From Sphingobium wenxiniae (lineage in GTDB: Bacteria; Pseudomonadota; Alphaproteobacteria; Sphingomonadales; Sphingomonadaceae), in the NCBI RefSeq assembly GCF_007830065.1, contig NZ_VLKK01000004.1, positions 274,596-338,595 on the forward strand: a stretch of 64,000 nt of DNA, in the 5' to 3' direction. Of this stretch, positions 15,382-24,066 are shown piece after piece; within the stretch, counting starts at the first letter, position 1; every line of letters starts with the position of its first letter. The notes under the pieces are model-generated. The model was not told the origin of the DNA. It did no database searches and saw nothing but the letters and a program-made list of their open reading frames with translations. A program made the translations under genes and the position numbers.

Positions 15382-15926
15382 TGAGCGCGGCGGCATCCAT
15401 CGAGCGGCGGGCCTTCACGGAGGTCCGCACCGCTGGGCGGCGTATCGAGGGGTATGCCGCCACGTTCAACGCCGAGGCGAACCTTGGCGCGTTCCGGGAG
15501 CGCATTGCCCCCGGCGCGTTCCGTTCGGCACTGTCGGGCGATATCCTGGCACTGCTGGATCATGACCCCGGCAACGTGCTGGGCCGCACCCGTTCGGGCA
15601 CGCTGCGGCTGTCCGAGGACAGCCGGGGCCTCGCCTTCTCGCTCGACCTTCCCGAGACGCAGGCCGGGCGCGACGTGCTGGCGCTGGCCAAGCGCGGCGA
15701 CCTGGGCGGCATGTCCTTCGGCTTCACGGTCCCCAAGGGCGGCGAAAGCTGGAGCGGCGAAACCCGGACCTTGCGGACGGTCGATCTGAAAGAGATCAGC
15801 ATCGTTCAGGCATGGCCCGCCTATCCCGATACCGAGATCGCGTTGCGGAGTCGTTGCCATGATGGCCATGCCCTGCGCCGTCGCCGGTCCCTCATTCTCG
15901 CGGAGGTGGCCCGTGCGATTGGCTGA
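15381..15926 (+). CDS. HK97-type prohead protease
   Basis: 181 residues from the ATG at 15381. It is a peptidase U35/S78-type maturation protease: H61 in LALLDHDPGNVLGRT and S112 in GDLGGMSFGFTVPKGG are the expected catalytic residues, with the conserved GYAATFN segment near the N-terminus. It cleaves the capsid delta region in the prohead. The order capsid-protease-portal is reversed from the common portal-protease-capsid order of HK97. It overlaps the portal gene by 14 bases. Confidence 0.92.
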   Translation: MSAAASIERRAFTEVRTAGRRIEGYAATFNAEANLGAFRERIAPGAFRSALSGDILALLDHDPGNVLGRTRSGTLRLSEDSRGLAFSLDLPETQAGRDVLALAKRGDLGGMSFGFTVPKGGESWSGETRTLRTVDLKEISIVQAWPAYPDTEIALRSRCHDGHALRRRRSLILAEVARAIG

Positions 15927-17100
15927 TCGTCTCCTTTCCCGGCTGGGCTATGAGCGCCGCGACGCCAGCGATCCGTCATGGGCGGCGCTGGCCCCCGGCA
16001 TCGGTTACACCGCCAGCCTGTCGGCCCGCGCGGCGGAGAACCTCGCCACGGTGCTGGCCTGCACCAACGCTATCGCCAGTGCGATCGGCAGCATCCCCGC
16101 GCTGGTCTACCGGAGAGACGCCGAGGGCAACCGCACGGAGGTTGCATCGCATCCCGTGGCGCGACTGTGCCGGGTCGGCGCGAACCCCGGCATGTCATGG
16201 CCCGACACGATCGAACATTGGATCGCATCGGCCCTGCTGACGGGCAACGGCCTGCTGGCGATCGAGCGTTCCGGCAATGGGCAGCTATCGGGCCTGCGCT
16301 GGCTCCCGTGGGGCATGGTGACGGTCGCGGAACTGTCGAGCGGACGCCTCGCCTATGACTATGCGGACGGGCGCGGCAATGTGCGTCGCTATCTTGAAAG
16401 CGAGGTGCTGCACCTGCGCGACCGGACGGACGATGGCAAGATAGGGCGCAGCAGGCTCTCACGGGCTGCCGAGACGGTGCAGGCCGCCCATGCGGCCAAC
16501 ACGGCGGCGTCGTCCTTCCTGGCCAACGGCGCGCGCCCCAGCGGCCTGATCGAAGTTCCCGGCACCATGAAGCCGGAACAGCGCCAGAGTCTCCGGGAGC
16601 AAATCCAGGGCACCCATGAGGGCGCGGCCAATGCCGGGCGGACGATGGTGCTGGACGGCGGCATGACGTGGAAGGCGAACCAGATAAGCCCGGAGGATGC
16701 CGAGCTTCTGGAAACGCGGCAATTTGCTGTCGTGGAGTTGTGCCGGCTGTTCCAGGTGCCCCCGCCAATCATTCAGGACTATTCGCACAACACGTTCACC
16801 AACAGCGCCCAGGCGGGCTTGTGGTTCGCGACGTTCTGCCTTGCGCCCTGGGCGCGCAAGATCGAGGCGGAGTTTGCGCGGAGCGTCCTGCCGACCGGGT
16901 ACGAACTGGAGCTGGACCTGTCGGGCTTCCTGCGCGGCGACCCTGAAACCCGGTGGAACGCGCACAAGATCGCGATTGAAACGGGCGTGCTGGACGCGGA
17001 TGAAGTGCGCCAGATTGAAGGCTGGAATCCCCGCAAGGAGGAACCTGCGGGCGTCCGTAGTCCTGCCCCTGCGAACCAGGGAGAACAGTCCCATGTCTGA
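15913..17100 (+). CDS. Phage portal protein (HK97 family)
   Basis: 395 residues. I chose the GTG at 15913 because GGAGG lies 7 bases upstream; the open frame continues 18 codons further up into the protease gene. Features are ENLATVLACTNAIASAIGSI, ALVYRRD, GNGLLAIERSGNGQLSGLRW, ELCRLFQVPPPIIQDYSHNT and FLRGDPETRW, all typical of HK97-like portals. It forms the dodecameric DNA channel at one vertex and docks the terminase. It ends 8 bases past the start of the connector. Confidence 0.95.
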   Translation: MRLADRLLSRLGYERRDASDPSWAALAPGIGYTASLSARAAENLATVLACTNAIASAIGSIPALVYRRDAEGNRTEVASHPVARLCRVGANPGMSWPDTIEHWIASALLTGNGLLAIERSGNGQLSGLRWLPWGMVTVAELSSGRLAYDYADGRGNVRRYLESEVLHLRDRTDDGKIGRSRLSRAAETVQAAHAANTAASSFLANGARPSGLIEVPGTMKPEQRQSLREQIQGTHEGAANAGRTMVLDGGMTWKANQISPEDAELLETRQFAVVELCRLFQVPPPIIQDYSHNTFTNSAQAGLWFATFCLAPWARKIEAEFARSVLPTGYELELDLSGFLRGDPETRWNAHKIAIETGVLDADEVRQIEGWNPRKEEPAGVRSPAPANQGEQSHV

Positions 17101-17359
17101 TCTTGTCACCCTTGCAGAAGCCAAGCTGCATCTTCGCGTCACCCATGACGATGAGGATACGGCCATCGCCATGATGATCGCGGCGGCATCGGAAGCCGTG
17201 GCGGATATAGTTGGGGAGATCGACCCCGACGACATTCCAGTGCGCGTCAAGCTGGCCGTCCTGACCCGCGTGGCGGTCATGTTCGACACCCGTGACAGTA
17301 TCGAGGCGGGCAAGGGCGAACTGCCCATGCTGACGCCGCTGCGGAAGCTGGAGGTGTAG
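17093..17359 (+). CDS. Head-tail connector, gp6-like
   Basis: 88 residues (MSDLVTLAEAKLHLRVTHDD, DTAIAMMIAAASEAVADIV, LPMLTPLRKLEV). This is the helical HK97 gp6-like adaptor that forms a ring under the portal. The second island has an 89-residue relative at 58659-58928, which is followed there by a head-closure gene. Here the head-closure gene is missing and an excisionase/integrase pair begins 4 bases later. It is therefore the last head gene of this island. Confidence 0.9.
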   Translation: MSDLVTLAEAKLHLRVTHDDEDTAIAMMIAAASEAVADIVGEIDPDDIPVRVKLAVLTRVAVMFDTRDSIEAGKGELPMLTPLRKLEV

Positions 17360-17362
17360 TTC

Positions 17363-17608
17363 GTGGCGGCACGCGCTCAACCCCGATGGCAGCGAGTTCA
17401 ACGTGCTCAGGGCGCGGCGGATTATGCTGGCTATCGGAGTGAGCGCGACTTCCTCGCAGCGGTGCAACGGGGGGAAATGCCCCCGCCTTTCGAGCATGTC
17501 GGTGCACCCGCTTGGGATATAGTCGATCTGGATGCCTACATAGAGGCGATCAAGGCGGGCGCTCAAAGTAAGCGCAAATGGCAGGAAAGGGCACCGGCTC
17601 GTGTCTAA
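17363..17608 (+). CDS. Excisionase-like protein paired with integrase 2
   Basis: 81 residues from a GTG at 17363, only 3 bases after the connector stop. The fold pattern YAGYRSERDFLAAVQRGEMP, then DIVDLDAYIEAIKAG, matches AlpA/Xis-type winged-helix proteins, with a MPPPFEHVGAPAWD wing. It overlaps the integrase gene by 8 bases. The pair most likely handles excision at the right end. Its presence gives the island two recombination modules. Confidence 0.65.
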   Translation: MAARAQPRWQRVQRAQGAADYAGYRSERDFLAAVQRGEMPPPFEHVGAPAWDIVDLDAYIEAIKAGAQSKRKWQERAPARV

Positions 17609-18662
17609 GTCGCTCTGGCCCGGCGTGCGCGTTAAAACCGCCAAAGGGAAAAAATATTGGTATTGGACCCGCGTTGAACCGGGAGCGCCATGGGTTCGCC
17701 TCCCCTCCCCCTATGATGATGCGGACGGCTTCATGCGAAAGCTGGCTCACTACCAGCGTGTCACAGCCCGCATAGCCGAACACAAGCGCGAGGGGACGTT
17801 CGGCGCATTGGTAACGACCTATCGCGGCTCGCGCGATTATGAACGCCTGTCGGCCAATACCCGCATTTCCTATGATCGCTATCTCGACCGCTTGGTAGTC
17901 GCCTATGCTGATGCGCCGCTGGTCGAAATGACGCCAGAGGACATTCAGGTTCGTGTCATGGACGCTAACAGCGACACGCCAGCGGCGGCGGACATGATGC
18001 TGACCATCCTGCGCGTGCTCTACAAGTTCGCCCTGAAGCGACGGCGCGGGCTGGAGGACTGGACGGCAGGCATTGAGCCATACGGGAACAAGACGGAGCG
18101 GGAGCCATGGCCGCTGCATATGCTCGACGCGGCTAAGGCGAGCGATGATCCGCTATTCCGCCTTGCGGTAAAGCTGGCACTCTACACTGGGCAACGCCCT
18201 GGCGACGTTTGCAACATGACCTGGAACGCCGTTCAGGGCGGCTATATCCGCGTTCGGCAGCAAAAGACCGGCACGCCTGTCGAGATCGCCATGCACACCG
18301 AATTGGCGGCTGAACTGGCGACGGCCAAGCGATCGGATCGGCACCTGTTTATCCTGTCGAATCGGCAGGGCGGGCCGCTCACGTCCAAGGTATTACTGAA
18401 ATGGTGCCAAGCCTTCACGCGCAAGCTCGGCCGCAACTACTCGCCCCATGGCCTACGCAAAAACGCCACTAATGAATTGTTCGAGGCGGGATGCACTGCG
18501 GCGGAAGTCGCGGCCATCACCGGACACAAATCCCTGTCGATGCTGGAGCATTACGGCAAGGCGCGGAGCCAGCCGAAACTAGCGGCTCGCGCCATCGGCA
18601 AGTGGACAGAAACAGAACAAGAACGGGAAAACCACAAGGCAAATGGAAAACCACGTCAATAA
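17601..18662 (+). CDS. int: Tyrosine recombinase, integrase 2 (glycosyltransferase end)
   Basis: 353 residues from a GTG at 17601 with AGGAAAGG upstream. The N-terminal part (GVRVKTAKGKKYWYWTRVEP) is an arm-binding-like domain. The catalytic set is complete: R199 (TGQRPGD), K222 (RQQKTGT), H283 and R286 (SPHGLRK), H309 (ITGHKS) and Y318 (LEHYGK). It is unrelated in detail to integrase 1. Within 40 bases of its stop the sequence turns into the interior of a glycosyltransferase gene, so its target is probably that gene. Confidence 0.93.
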   Translation: MSKSLWPGVRVKTAKGKKYWYWTRVEPGAPWVRLPSPYDDADGFMRKLAHYQRVTARIAEHKREGTFGALVTTYRGSRDYERLSANTRISYDRYLDRLVVAYADAPLVEMTPEDIQVRVMDANSDTPAAADMMLTILRVLYKFALKRRRGLEDWTAGIEPYGNKTEREPWPLHMLDAAKASDDPLFRLAVKLALYTGQRPGDVCNMTWNAVQGGYIRVRQQKTGTPVEIAMHTELAAELATAKRSDRHLFILSNRQGGPLTSKVLLKWCQAFTRKLGRNYSPHGLRKNATNELFEAGCTAAEVAAITGHKSLSMLEHYGKARSQPKLAARAIGKWTETEQERENHKANGKPRQ

Positions 18663-18693
18663 GGGTCGGAAAACAAAGGCGAAATTCGGATGA

Positions 18694-19470
18694 GCAATAA
18701 CCAATCATTATTGCGACGAATTTGCCGAAAGCCACGCCAAATTCCTGACCATGCGGGAAGCCCTGGGCGCATCCATTCCTTCCGCAGGCGTCGCCTGCGC
18801 CTTCGAAAGGCAGATGCTGGGTCGCCTGACCGAGGACAGGGCGGAAGGCCCGTTCGATCCCGACTCCCTGACCGAAGATTATGAAGCCGGCCTCCGCGTC
18901 GGCGAAATGGGCGGCCGGGGCATATTCGTTCGGATGCGCGACGAAAAAGGCGCGTTGGTCGCGACTCGGGAATATTTCCCGGACACTCTGGACGCGGCCA
19001 TCAGGCAGAAGGCCCGCTGGATCATCGGCATATCGCTTGCAGGATGGGACCGGCTGGGGTGGCATGGCGGCGCGTCGGAATGGTGGATGCGCATCCGCGA
19101 CCGTCGCGCCGCGCTGGCAGCGCTCGTGCTGTTCGCGGCCTATCTATCCCTCTTGCTGTGGGCCGCGCTGCTGGTCATCGGGTTTTTCTTTGCCTACACG
19201 CCGCCGCCTTATCCCCGAATAATCCACGCATTGTTGCTTCTGAATGGGGGATTGATGATCTGGCGCGCAATCCTGCGCGCGATATTTGCAGCGCATAGCT
19301 ATGGCTGGCGTCATGGGATCGCCTCGATCCCGCGGATATGCATCGCCAATCTGATTGCGATCATGGCGGCACGCCGCGCTATCTTCCTCTATGTCCGGTC
19401 GCTGCTGGGCAGGCCGTTGACGTGGGACAAGACTGAACATCGCTTTCCCGAATTGCGGTCGCAGGAATGA
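18694..19470 (+). pseudogene. NfrB-like glycosyltransferase, 3' half cut by the island
   Basis: Reading in frame from about 18700 gives NHYCDEFAESHAKF, MREALGASIPSAGVACAF, SLTEDYEAGLRVGEMG, TREYFPDTL, QKARWIIGISLAGWDRLGW, then membrane segments (ALAALVLFAAYLSLLLWAAL and two more) and LTWDKTEHRFP. These are conserved features of the C-terminal half of NfrB-type family 2 glycosyltransferases in sphingomonads. The N-terminal half is not at either end of the left island. A stop (18691-18693) marks the junction. An internal ATG at 18751 could give a 239-residue product, but without the catalytic N-terminus. Confidence 0.85.
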
Positions 19471-20480
19471 CGCCCACAGCCAGCGGGCGTCCGCTTCGCT
19501 TTTTCGGGTTGCTGATTTTGGGATGGATCGCCTTGCGCATCGTCGCCGTGCAGATGGACGGGCCGATGCATCCGCCGCCGTCGCCGCGCAGTGCGCCGTC
19601 GTCCCCTCCATCCTTCGCGATGCGGCCCAACCCGTCTGCTCGACCGTCGGCGCGGACGCGAGCCAGGGCGAAGACCCATGTCTTTCGCCATCGCCCGCTT
19701 CGAGCCGAAAGCAACATCCCGACCGTTCCTGCTGAATTGACGTCCTTTCCCTATGGCATCGCTCAATCGGAATATCGGCCCGAAGACCACTATGCCTCCG
19801 ATCCGACGTCCCGGGCGGGACTTGTTCCTCTCCATCCGTCGCCAAGCCGCTGGCGCGCAAGCGCCTGGCTGTTCTGGAGAAATGGCAGCGCTGTTCCAAA
19901 TGCCCTTTCACCCGGTCGGCTAGGCGCTTCTCAAGCGGGAATGCGGGTCGACTTCCTTCCTGCGCCATCCATTCAACCGCGAGTCACGGCATATGGACGG
20001 ATAACCGGTGCGCTCGATCACCCGATTGCTCCGGAGGCGGCGCTAGGGTTTTCCGCCCAACCCATGCCGCACATTCCCGTGAGCATCGGACTGGAACGCC
20101 GCATGGCGTTGGGCAAAGGAGGAAGGAACGCGAATGCGGTCCTGATCGTGGGAGGATTTGGCCCGACTGCCCTCACCAGCGATATCGAAACGGAAGGCTA
20201 TACCCAGATGGGGGTTGTCGGGCTGCATAGCCGCGACATGTTCATCGACGGCAAACTGTCGGTCCTTTCGCCTGTCGGCAAAACCCCAATCCATATCGGA
20301 GGCAGTCTGTCGGGCGGGGCGCAGCCCGATCTGAACCGCCTGGACATCGGCCCCGAATTGCAGTGGCGTTTCCCTCTTCCCAATGCGAATGCCCGCCTTG
20401 CGGTGGAATGGCGTGAACGCATCGCCGGTGGGACGTTCCCTCCCTCCGGGCTGGCGGTGACGCTGGCCGCGGATTTTTAG
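19467..20480 (+). CDS. NfrA C-terminal-domain-like protein
   Basis: 337 residues. A hydrophobic N-terminus (RFFGLLILGWIALRIVAVQM) is probably a signal anchor. A Pro/Arg-rich linker follows, then a beta-rich domain (YGRITGALDHPIAPEAALGF, SIGLERRMALG, IHIGGSLSGGAQPDL, RLAVEWRERIAGG) resembling the C-terminal part of NfrA. In E. coli NfrA and NfrB make a surface polysaccharide and are required for phage N4 adsorption. It overlaps the truncated glycosyltransferase by 4 bases, so the operon has probably lost its promoter-proximal part through the island junction. Confidence 0.65.
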   Translation: MTPTASGRPLRFFGLLILGWIALRIVAVQMDGPMHPPPSPRSAPSSPPSFAMRPNPSARPSARTRARAKTHVFRHRPLRAESNIPTVPAELTSFPYGIAQSEYRPEDHYASDPTSRAGLVPLHPSPSRWRASAWLFWRNGSAVPNALSPGRLGASQAGMRVDFLPAPSIQPRVTAYGRITGALDHPIAPEAALGFSAQPMPHIPVSIGLERRMALGKGGRNANAVLIVGGFGPTALTSDIETEGYTQMGVVGLHSRDMFIDGKLSVLSPVGKTPIHIGGSLSGGAQPDLNRLDIGPELQWRFPLPNANARLAVEWRERIAGGTFPPSGLAVTLAADF

Positions 20481-20537
20481 CCGGTTCAGCATCGCGCGCC
20501 TTTATATGTGGACGCTTTGGCACTAACCCGTGGAGAC

Positions 20538-21452
20538 ATGGATCTTTACCTGCCCATCGCCAATCTGTCGGTGAACGCCCTCGTCATTATCGGGCTGGGC
20601 GGCGTCGTCGGCCTGTTGTCCGGCATGTTCGGCGTGGGAGGCGGTTTCCTGACGACGCCTCTGCTCATCTTCTACGGCATCCCGCCTACCGTGGCGGCTG
20701 CGTCGGCGGCATCCCAGGTGACGGGCGCCAGCGTTTCGGGCGTTGTCACGCATATGGAGCGCGGCACGGTCGATTTCCGCATGGGCGGCGTCCTGATCGC
20801 GGGCGGCGTACTGGGCGCGGGCATCGGCGTCCTGCTGTTCAGGCTGCTCCAGGCGCTGGGTCAGATCGATACGGTGATCGGCATCCTTTACGTGCTGATG
20901 CTGGGCGGCATCGGAACATTGATGGCCAAGGAATCGATCCAGGCGTTGATCGCTCTGAAGAGCGGCAAACGAATCCAGGCGCGCAAGCGCCGCCACCATC
21001 CGCTCGTCGCGGCATTGCCGATGCGCTGGCGCTTCTACCGCTCGGGACTGTACATTTCCCCGCTCGCGCCTCTGCTTCTGGGCATGGCGACCGGCATCCT
21101 CACCATGCTGCTTGGCGTGGGGGGCGGCTTCATCCTCGTGCCCGCGATGCTGTACCTGCTGGGCATGACGACTCAATCGGTGGTCGGCACCTCCCTTTTC
21201 CAGATCCTGTTCGTCACCATGGCGACCACGATGATGCACGCCATGACGACGAAGGCAGTGGATCTGGTCCTTGCCATACTGCTCCTCATCGGCAGCGTGA
21301 CCGGCGCGCAGGTCGGGACACGCATATCGATGACGCTCCGCCCCGAATATCTGCGCATCCTGCTGGCCGCGATCGTCCTGCTTGTCGCGGCCCGGATGGC
21401 GCTCGGCCTGGGATGGCGGCCGGACGAAATCTATACGATAGAAGTCCAGTGA
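20538..21452 (+). CDS. TauE/SafE-family sulfite or anion exporter
   Basis: 304 residues from the ATG at 20538. Multiple membrane helices and two inverted TauE/SafE repeats are visible (GVVGLLSGMFGVGGGFLTTP and LLLGMATGILTMLLGVGGGF). The conserved G.GGG.. motifs are present in both halves. In alphaproteobacteria this family is often paired with a TIGR02186 protein, as here, where the next gene starts inside its stop (GTGA). The substrate is probably a sulfur oxyanion; this is family-level inference. Confidence 0.88.
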   Translation: MDLYLPIANLSVNALVIIGLGGVVGLLSGMFGVGGGFLTTPLLIFYGIPPTVAAASAASQVTGASVSGVVTHMERGTVDFRMGGVLIAGGVLGAGIGVLLFRLLQALGQIDTVIGILYVLMLGGIGTLMAKESIQALIALKSGKRIQARKRRHHPLVAALPMRWRFYRSGLYISPLAPLLLGMATGILTMLLGVGGGFILVPAMLYLLGMTTQSVVGTSLFQILFVTMATTMMHAMTTKAVDLVLAILLLIGSVTGAQVGTRISMTLRPEYLRILLAAIVLLVAARMALGLGWRPDEIYTIEVQ

Positions 21453-22216
21453 GGCGCGCCTTCATCCCTTGCCTGTTGGCGCCCGCGCTCATCCTGTTCC
21501 TGGGCGCCGCCGACGAACCCCAACTGGTGCCCGACGTGTCGCAACGCACCGTCGAAATCCAGTACAGCTTCACGGGCGCGGACCTGCTGCTGTTCGGCGC
21601 GATCGTCTATCCCGATGGCCGACGCCCCACGAAACCGGCGGATATCGTCGTGATCCTCAAAGGCCCCGACCAATCCATCCTGATGCGCGAGAAGGAGAAG
21701 GTGGCGGGCATCTGGGTGAATGCCGACCGCGCGCGTTTCCGCTCCGCGCCCAGTTTCTACGCCATGGCGTCGTCCCGGCCGATCGAGAAGATCGTCGATG
21801 ACAAGACTGCCGCCATTTACGAACTGGGCGTGGACAAGCTGCAATTGTCGCCATCCTCGCTCAATGACAGCGCGGAGCTTGAGCGGTTTCAGGCTGGTCT
21901 GGTGGATTTGCGCAGGCGGGCTGGTCTCTATGTCGAAAAGCCGGGCACGGTGGAGATCACCGACGGCGTGCTGTATCGCGCGCGGTTGCCGCTGTCGGCC
22001 CGGGTCACGATAGGCGACTATACGGCAGAGACTTTCCTGGTTCAGGACGGGCGCGTGGTGGCGGCGGCGATCCGTGACATCACCGTCCGCAAATCGGGCC
22101 TTGAGCAGTTCATGGCCATGGCGGCGGAGCATTGGTCTTTCCCTTACGGCCTGACGGCCATTGTCATTGCCGTCGGCATGGGGTGGGCGGCCGGAGCGAT
22201 AGCGCGGCGGATCTGA
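21449..22216 (+). CDS. TIGR02186-family membrane protein
   Basis: 255 residues from the GTG at 21449, which overlaps the upstream stop. It has a signal peptide (LLAPALILFLGAADEP), a periplasmic domain with IQYSFTGADLLLFGAIVYPD and VVILKGPDQSI, and a C-terminal membrane helix (FPYGLTAIVIAVGMGWAAGA). TIGR02186 proteins are conserved partners of TauE/SafE exporters in alphaproteobacteria. The precise role is unknown; an accessory function for the exporter is likely. Confidence 0.88.
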   Translation: MRRAFIPCLLAPALILFLGAADEPQLVPDVSQRTVEIQYSFTGADLLLFGAIVYPDGRRPTKPADIVVILKGPDQSILMREKEKVAGIWVNADRARFRSAPSFYAMASSRPIEKIVDDKTAAIYELGVDKLQLSPSSLNDSAELERFQAGLVDLRRRAGLYVEKPGTVEITDGVLYRARLPLSARVTIGDYTAETFLVQDGRVVAAAIRDITVRKSGLEQFMAMAAEHWSFPYGLTAIVIAVGMGWAAGAIARRI

Positions 22217-22244
22217 TCCGCGCCGGCGAAGAAAGGACAGGACG

Positions 22245-23132
22245 CTGCAACCGTCATTCCCCTACAAGCGGCTGGGCATCATCGGCGCGGGCCGGGCCGG
22301 CCAGGCTTTCGCGAAGGCCCTCGCCCCATTTTCGCGGGCCGCTCCGCTGCTTTACAACCGTTCGCCCGCACGGCTCGCCGAAGCGCTGGCCAAATTGCCG
22401 AACGTCCGGCCTGCCGAGCGGGCGGAGGACATATGGCAAGCCTGCGATCTCATCGTCATGGCGGTTTCGGACGACGCCGTGGCGGACATGGCGGAGCGGC
22501 TGTCGCAACAAGCATCAGGCGATCCCCGCCCCTTCCTGTTCCACCTTAGCGGACGATGCGGCGCTACCCTGCTGGAACCGTTGCGGGAGCAAGGGGCTGT
22601 GACGGCGGCTGTCCATCCGGTGATGACCTTTACCGGCGATCCCGAAAGCGAAGTCCGGCGCATGGCGCGCATTCCCTTTGGCGTGACGGGCAGTTCAGCC
22701 GAAGCCATCGTCCGGGCAATGGCGGTCGTGCAGTTGCTGGGCGGCCGGGCGTTCGTCATCGCGGAGGAGAAGCGTTCGCTCTATCACGCCGCGCTCAGCC
22801 ATGCGGCGAACCACCTGGTGACGCTGATGGCTGGAGCGGCGCGGACGCTGGAAGCGGCGGATGTGGGCGATCCCGCCGCCGTGCTGGGACCGCTGGTGCG
22901 GGCGGCCATGGAGAACAGCCTGGCGAGCGGGTTCGCAGCCTTGTCCGGCCCCTTGCTGCGGGGAGACCGGGGCACCATCGGGGACCATCTGGACGCTTTT
23001 GATCGATATTGCCCCGATGTGCTGCCGGATTATCGGGCCATGGCACTGGCGACGCTGCGGGACATGGAGCGGCATGGCATGGGACAGGCCGACGCCATGC
23101 CCGATCTGCGGCGAATGCTGGAGGATGGCTAG
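22245..23132 (+). CDS. DUF2520 Rossmann-fold protein
   Basis: About 295 residues if translation begins at the CTG at 22245, which has AAAGGA 7-8 bases upstream. No ATG, GTG or TTG precedes the Rossmann motif LGIIGAGRAGQAFAKAL, so a later ATG at 22395 would remove the cofactor site. The DUF2520 C-terminal domain follows (EEKRSLYHAALSHAANHLVT). Family members resemble pyrroline-5-carboxylate reductase or 6-phosphogluconate dehydrogenase-like oxidoreductases with unknown substrate. Alternatively the true start is another rare codon. Confidence 0.8.
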   Translation: MQPSFPYKRLGIIGAGRAGQAFAKALAPFSRAAPLLYNRSPARLAEALAKLPNVRPAERAEDIWQACDLIVMAVSDDAVADMAERLSQQASGDPRPFLFHLSGRCGATLLEPLREQGAVTAAVHPVMTFTGDPESEVRRMARIPFGVTGSSAEAIVRAMAVVQLLGGRAFVIAEEKRSLYHAALSHAANHLVTLMAGAARTLEAADVGDPAAVLGPLVRAAMENSLASGFAALSGPLLRGDRGTIGDHLDAFDRYCPDVLPDYRAMALATLRDMERHGMGQADAMPDLRRMLEDG

Positions 23133-23135
23133 CCC

Positions 23136-24020
23136 CTAACTACCCTCCAGCATCTCGATCATGATGGAGAAGTCGCGGGTCGCCTTCCCCTGATTGGCGA
23201 GAAGCTGGTAGAGCGCTTCGGCGGCGTTGCCCATGGGGACGCTGGCGTTGACGGAGGCGGCGGCTTCCGTCGCGAGCTTCAGGTCCTTGAGCATCAGGCC
23301 GACCGCGAAGCCGCCCTGATAGTCATTGTCCGAAGGGCTTTGCGGGCCGACGCTAGGGACGGGGCAATAGCTGGTCATCGACCAGCTCTGGCCGGACGAG
23401 ACGCTGGAGATATCATAGAAGGTCTGCGGGTCCAGGCCCAGCTTTCGCGCCATGGCGAAGCTTTCGCAAGTCGCGATCATCGTTGCGCCCAGCAGCATGT
23501 TATTACAAATTTTCGCCGCCTGACCATTGCCCGCGCCGCCCGCGTGGATGACGGCCTTGCCCATGGCGGAGAGGATCGGCTTCGCCTTGGCGAAAGCCGC
23601 GTCCGTGCCGCCGACCATAAAGGTGAGCGTGCCGCCATTGGCCGCCGCGATGCCGCCGGAGACGGGCGCGTCGACCATGTCGAAACCCTTCGCCGCCGCG
23701 GCTTCGATGACCCGGCGGGCAGTCGTCACATCGATGGTCGAGCAGTCGAGGAACAGGGCGCCCGCCTTTGCCGCGCCGAAGACTTCGCCGGTATAGACGC
23801 CTTCGACATGCTTGCCGGTGGGAAGCATGGTGACGACGGCATCCGCGCCGGTGACGGCTTCGGCGGCGCTGGTGGCGCGCACGGCCCCTGCTGTCTCGGC
23901 ACGGGCAAGCGCATCTTCGGACAGGTCGAAAGCGCGCACGGCATAGCCGTTCTTCAACAGGTTCGCGGCCATGCCGCCGCCCATATTTCCCAGGCCTATG
24001 AAGGCGATGGTGAGACTCAT
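23136..24020 (-). CDS. mmsB: 3-hydroxyisobutyrate dehydrogenase
   Basis: 294 residues. It has an NAD-binding GLGNMGGGMAANLLKNG motif, the catalytic segment DAPVSGGIAAANGGTLTFMV, and the lysine-containing GNGQAAKICNNMLLG motif of beta-hydroxyacid dehydrogenases. It oxidises 3-hydroxyisobutyrate to methylmalonate semialdehyde in valine breakdown, feeding MmsA. It is the last gene of a leftward cluster hydrolase-dehydrogenase-mmsA. Length is standard. Confidence 0.93.
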   Translation of the reverse strand: MSLTIAFIGLGNMGGGMAANLLKNGYAVRAFDLSEDALARAETAGAVRATSAAEAVTGADAVVTMLPTGKHVEGVYTGEVFGAAKAGALFLDCSTIDVTTARRVIEAAAAKGFDMVDAPVSGGIAAANGGTLTFMVGGTDAAFAKAKPILSAMGKAVIHAGGAGNGQAAKICNNMLLGATMIATCESFAMARKLGLDPQTFYDISSVSSGQSWSMTSYCPVPSVGPQSPSDNDYQGGFAVGLMLKDLKLATEAAASVNASVPMGNAAEALYQLLANQGKATRDFSIMIEMLEGS

Positions 24021-24066
24021 GTCAGGCTCCTTTCAACTCTTGACGTCGCATGGGAAAGCCCTTCCT

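Noticed and set aside
10643..17359. Gene transfer agent head cluster
   Set aside because: GTA clusters carry tail and adhesion genes and lack integrase, repressor and origin; here those mobile functions are present and tails absent.
5484..18693. Complete temperate prophage
   Set aside because: No tail, tape-measure, holin or lysin genes and a size of only about 13 kb.
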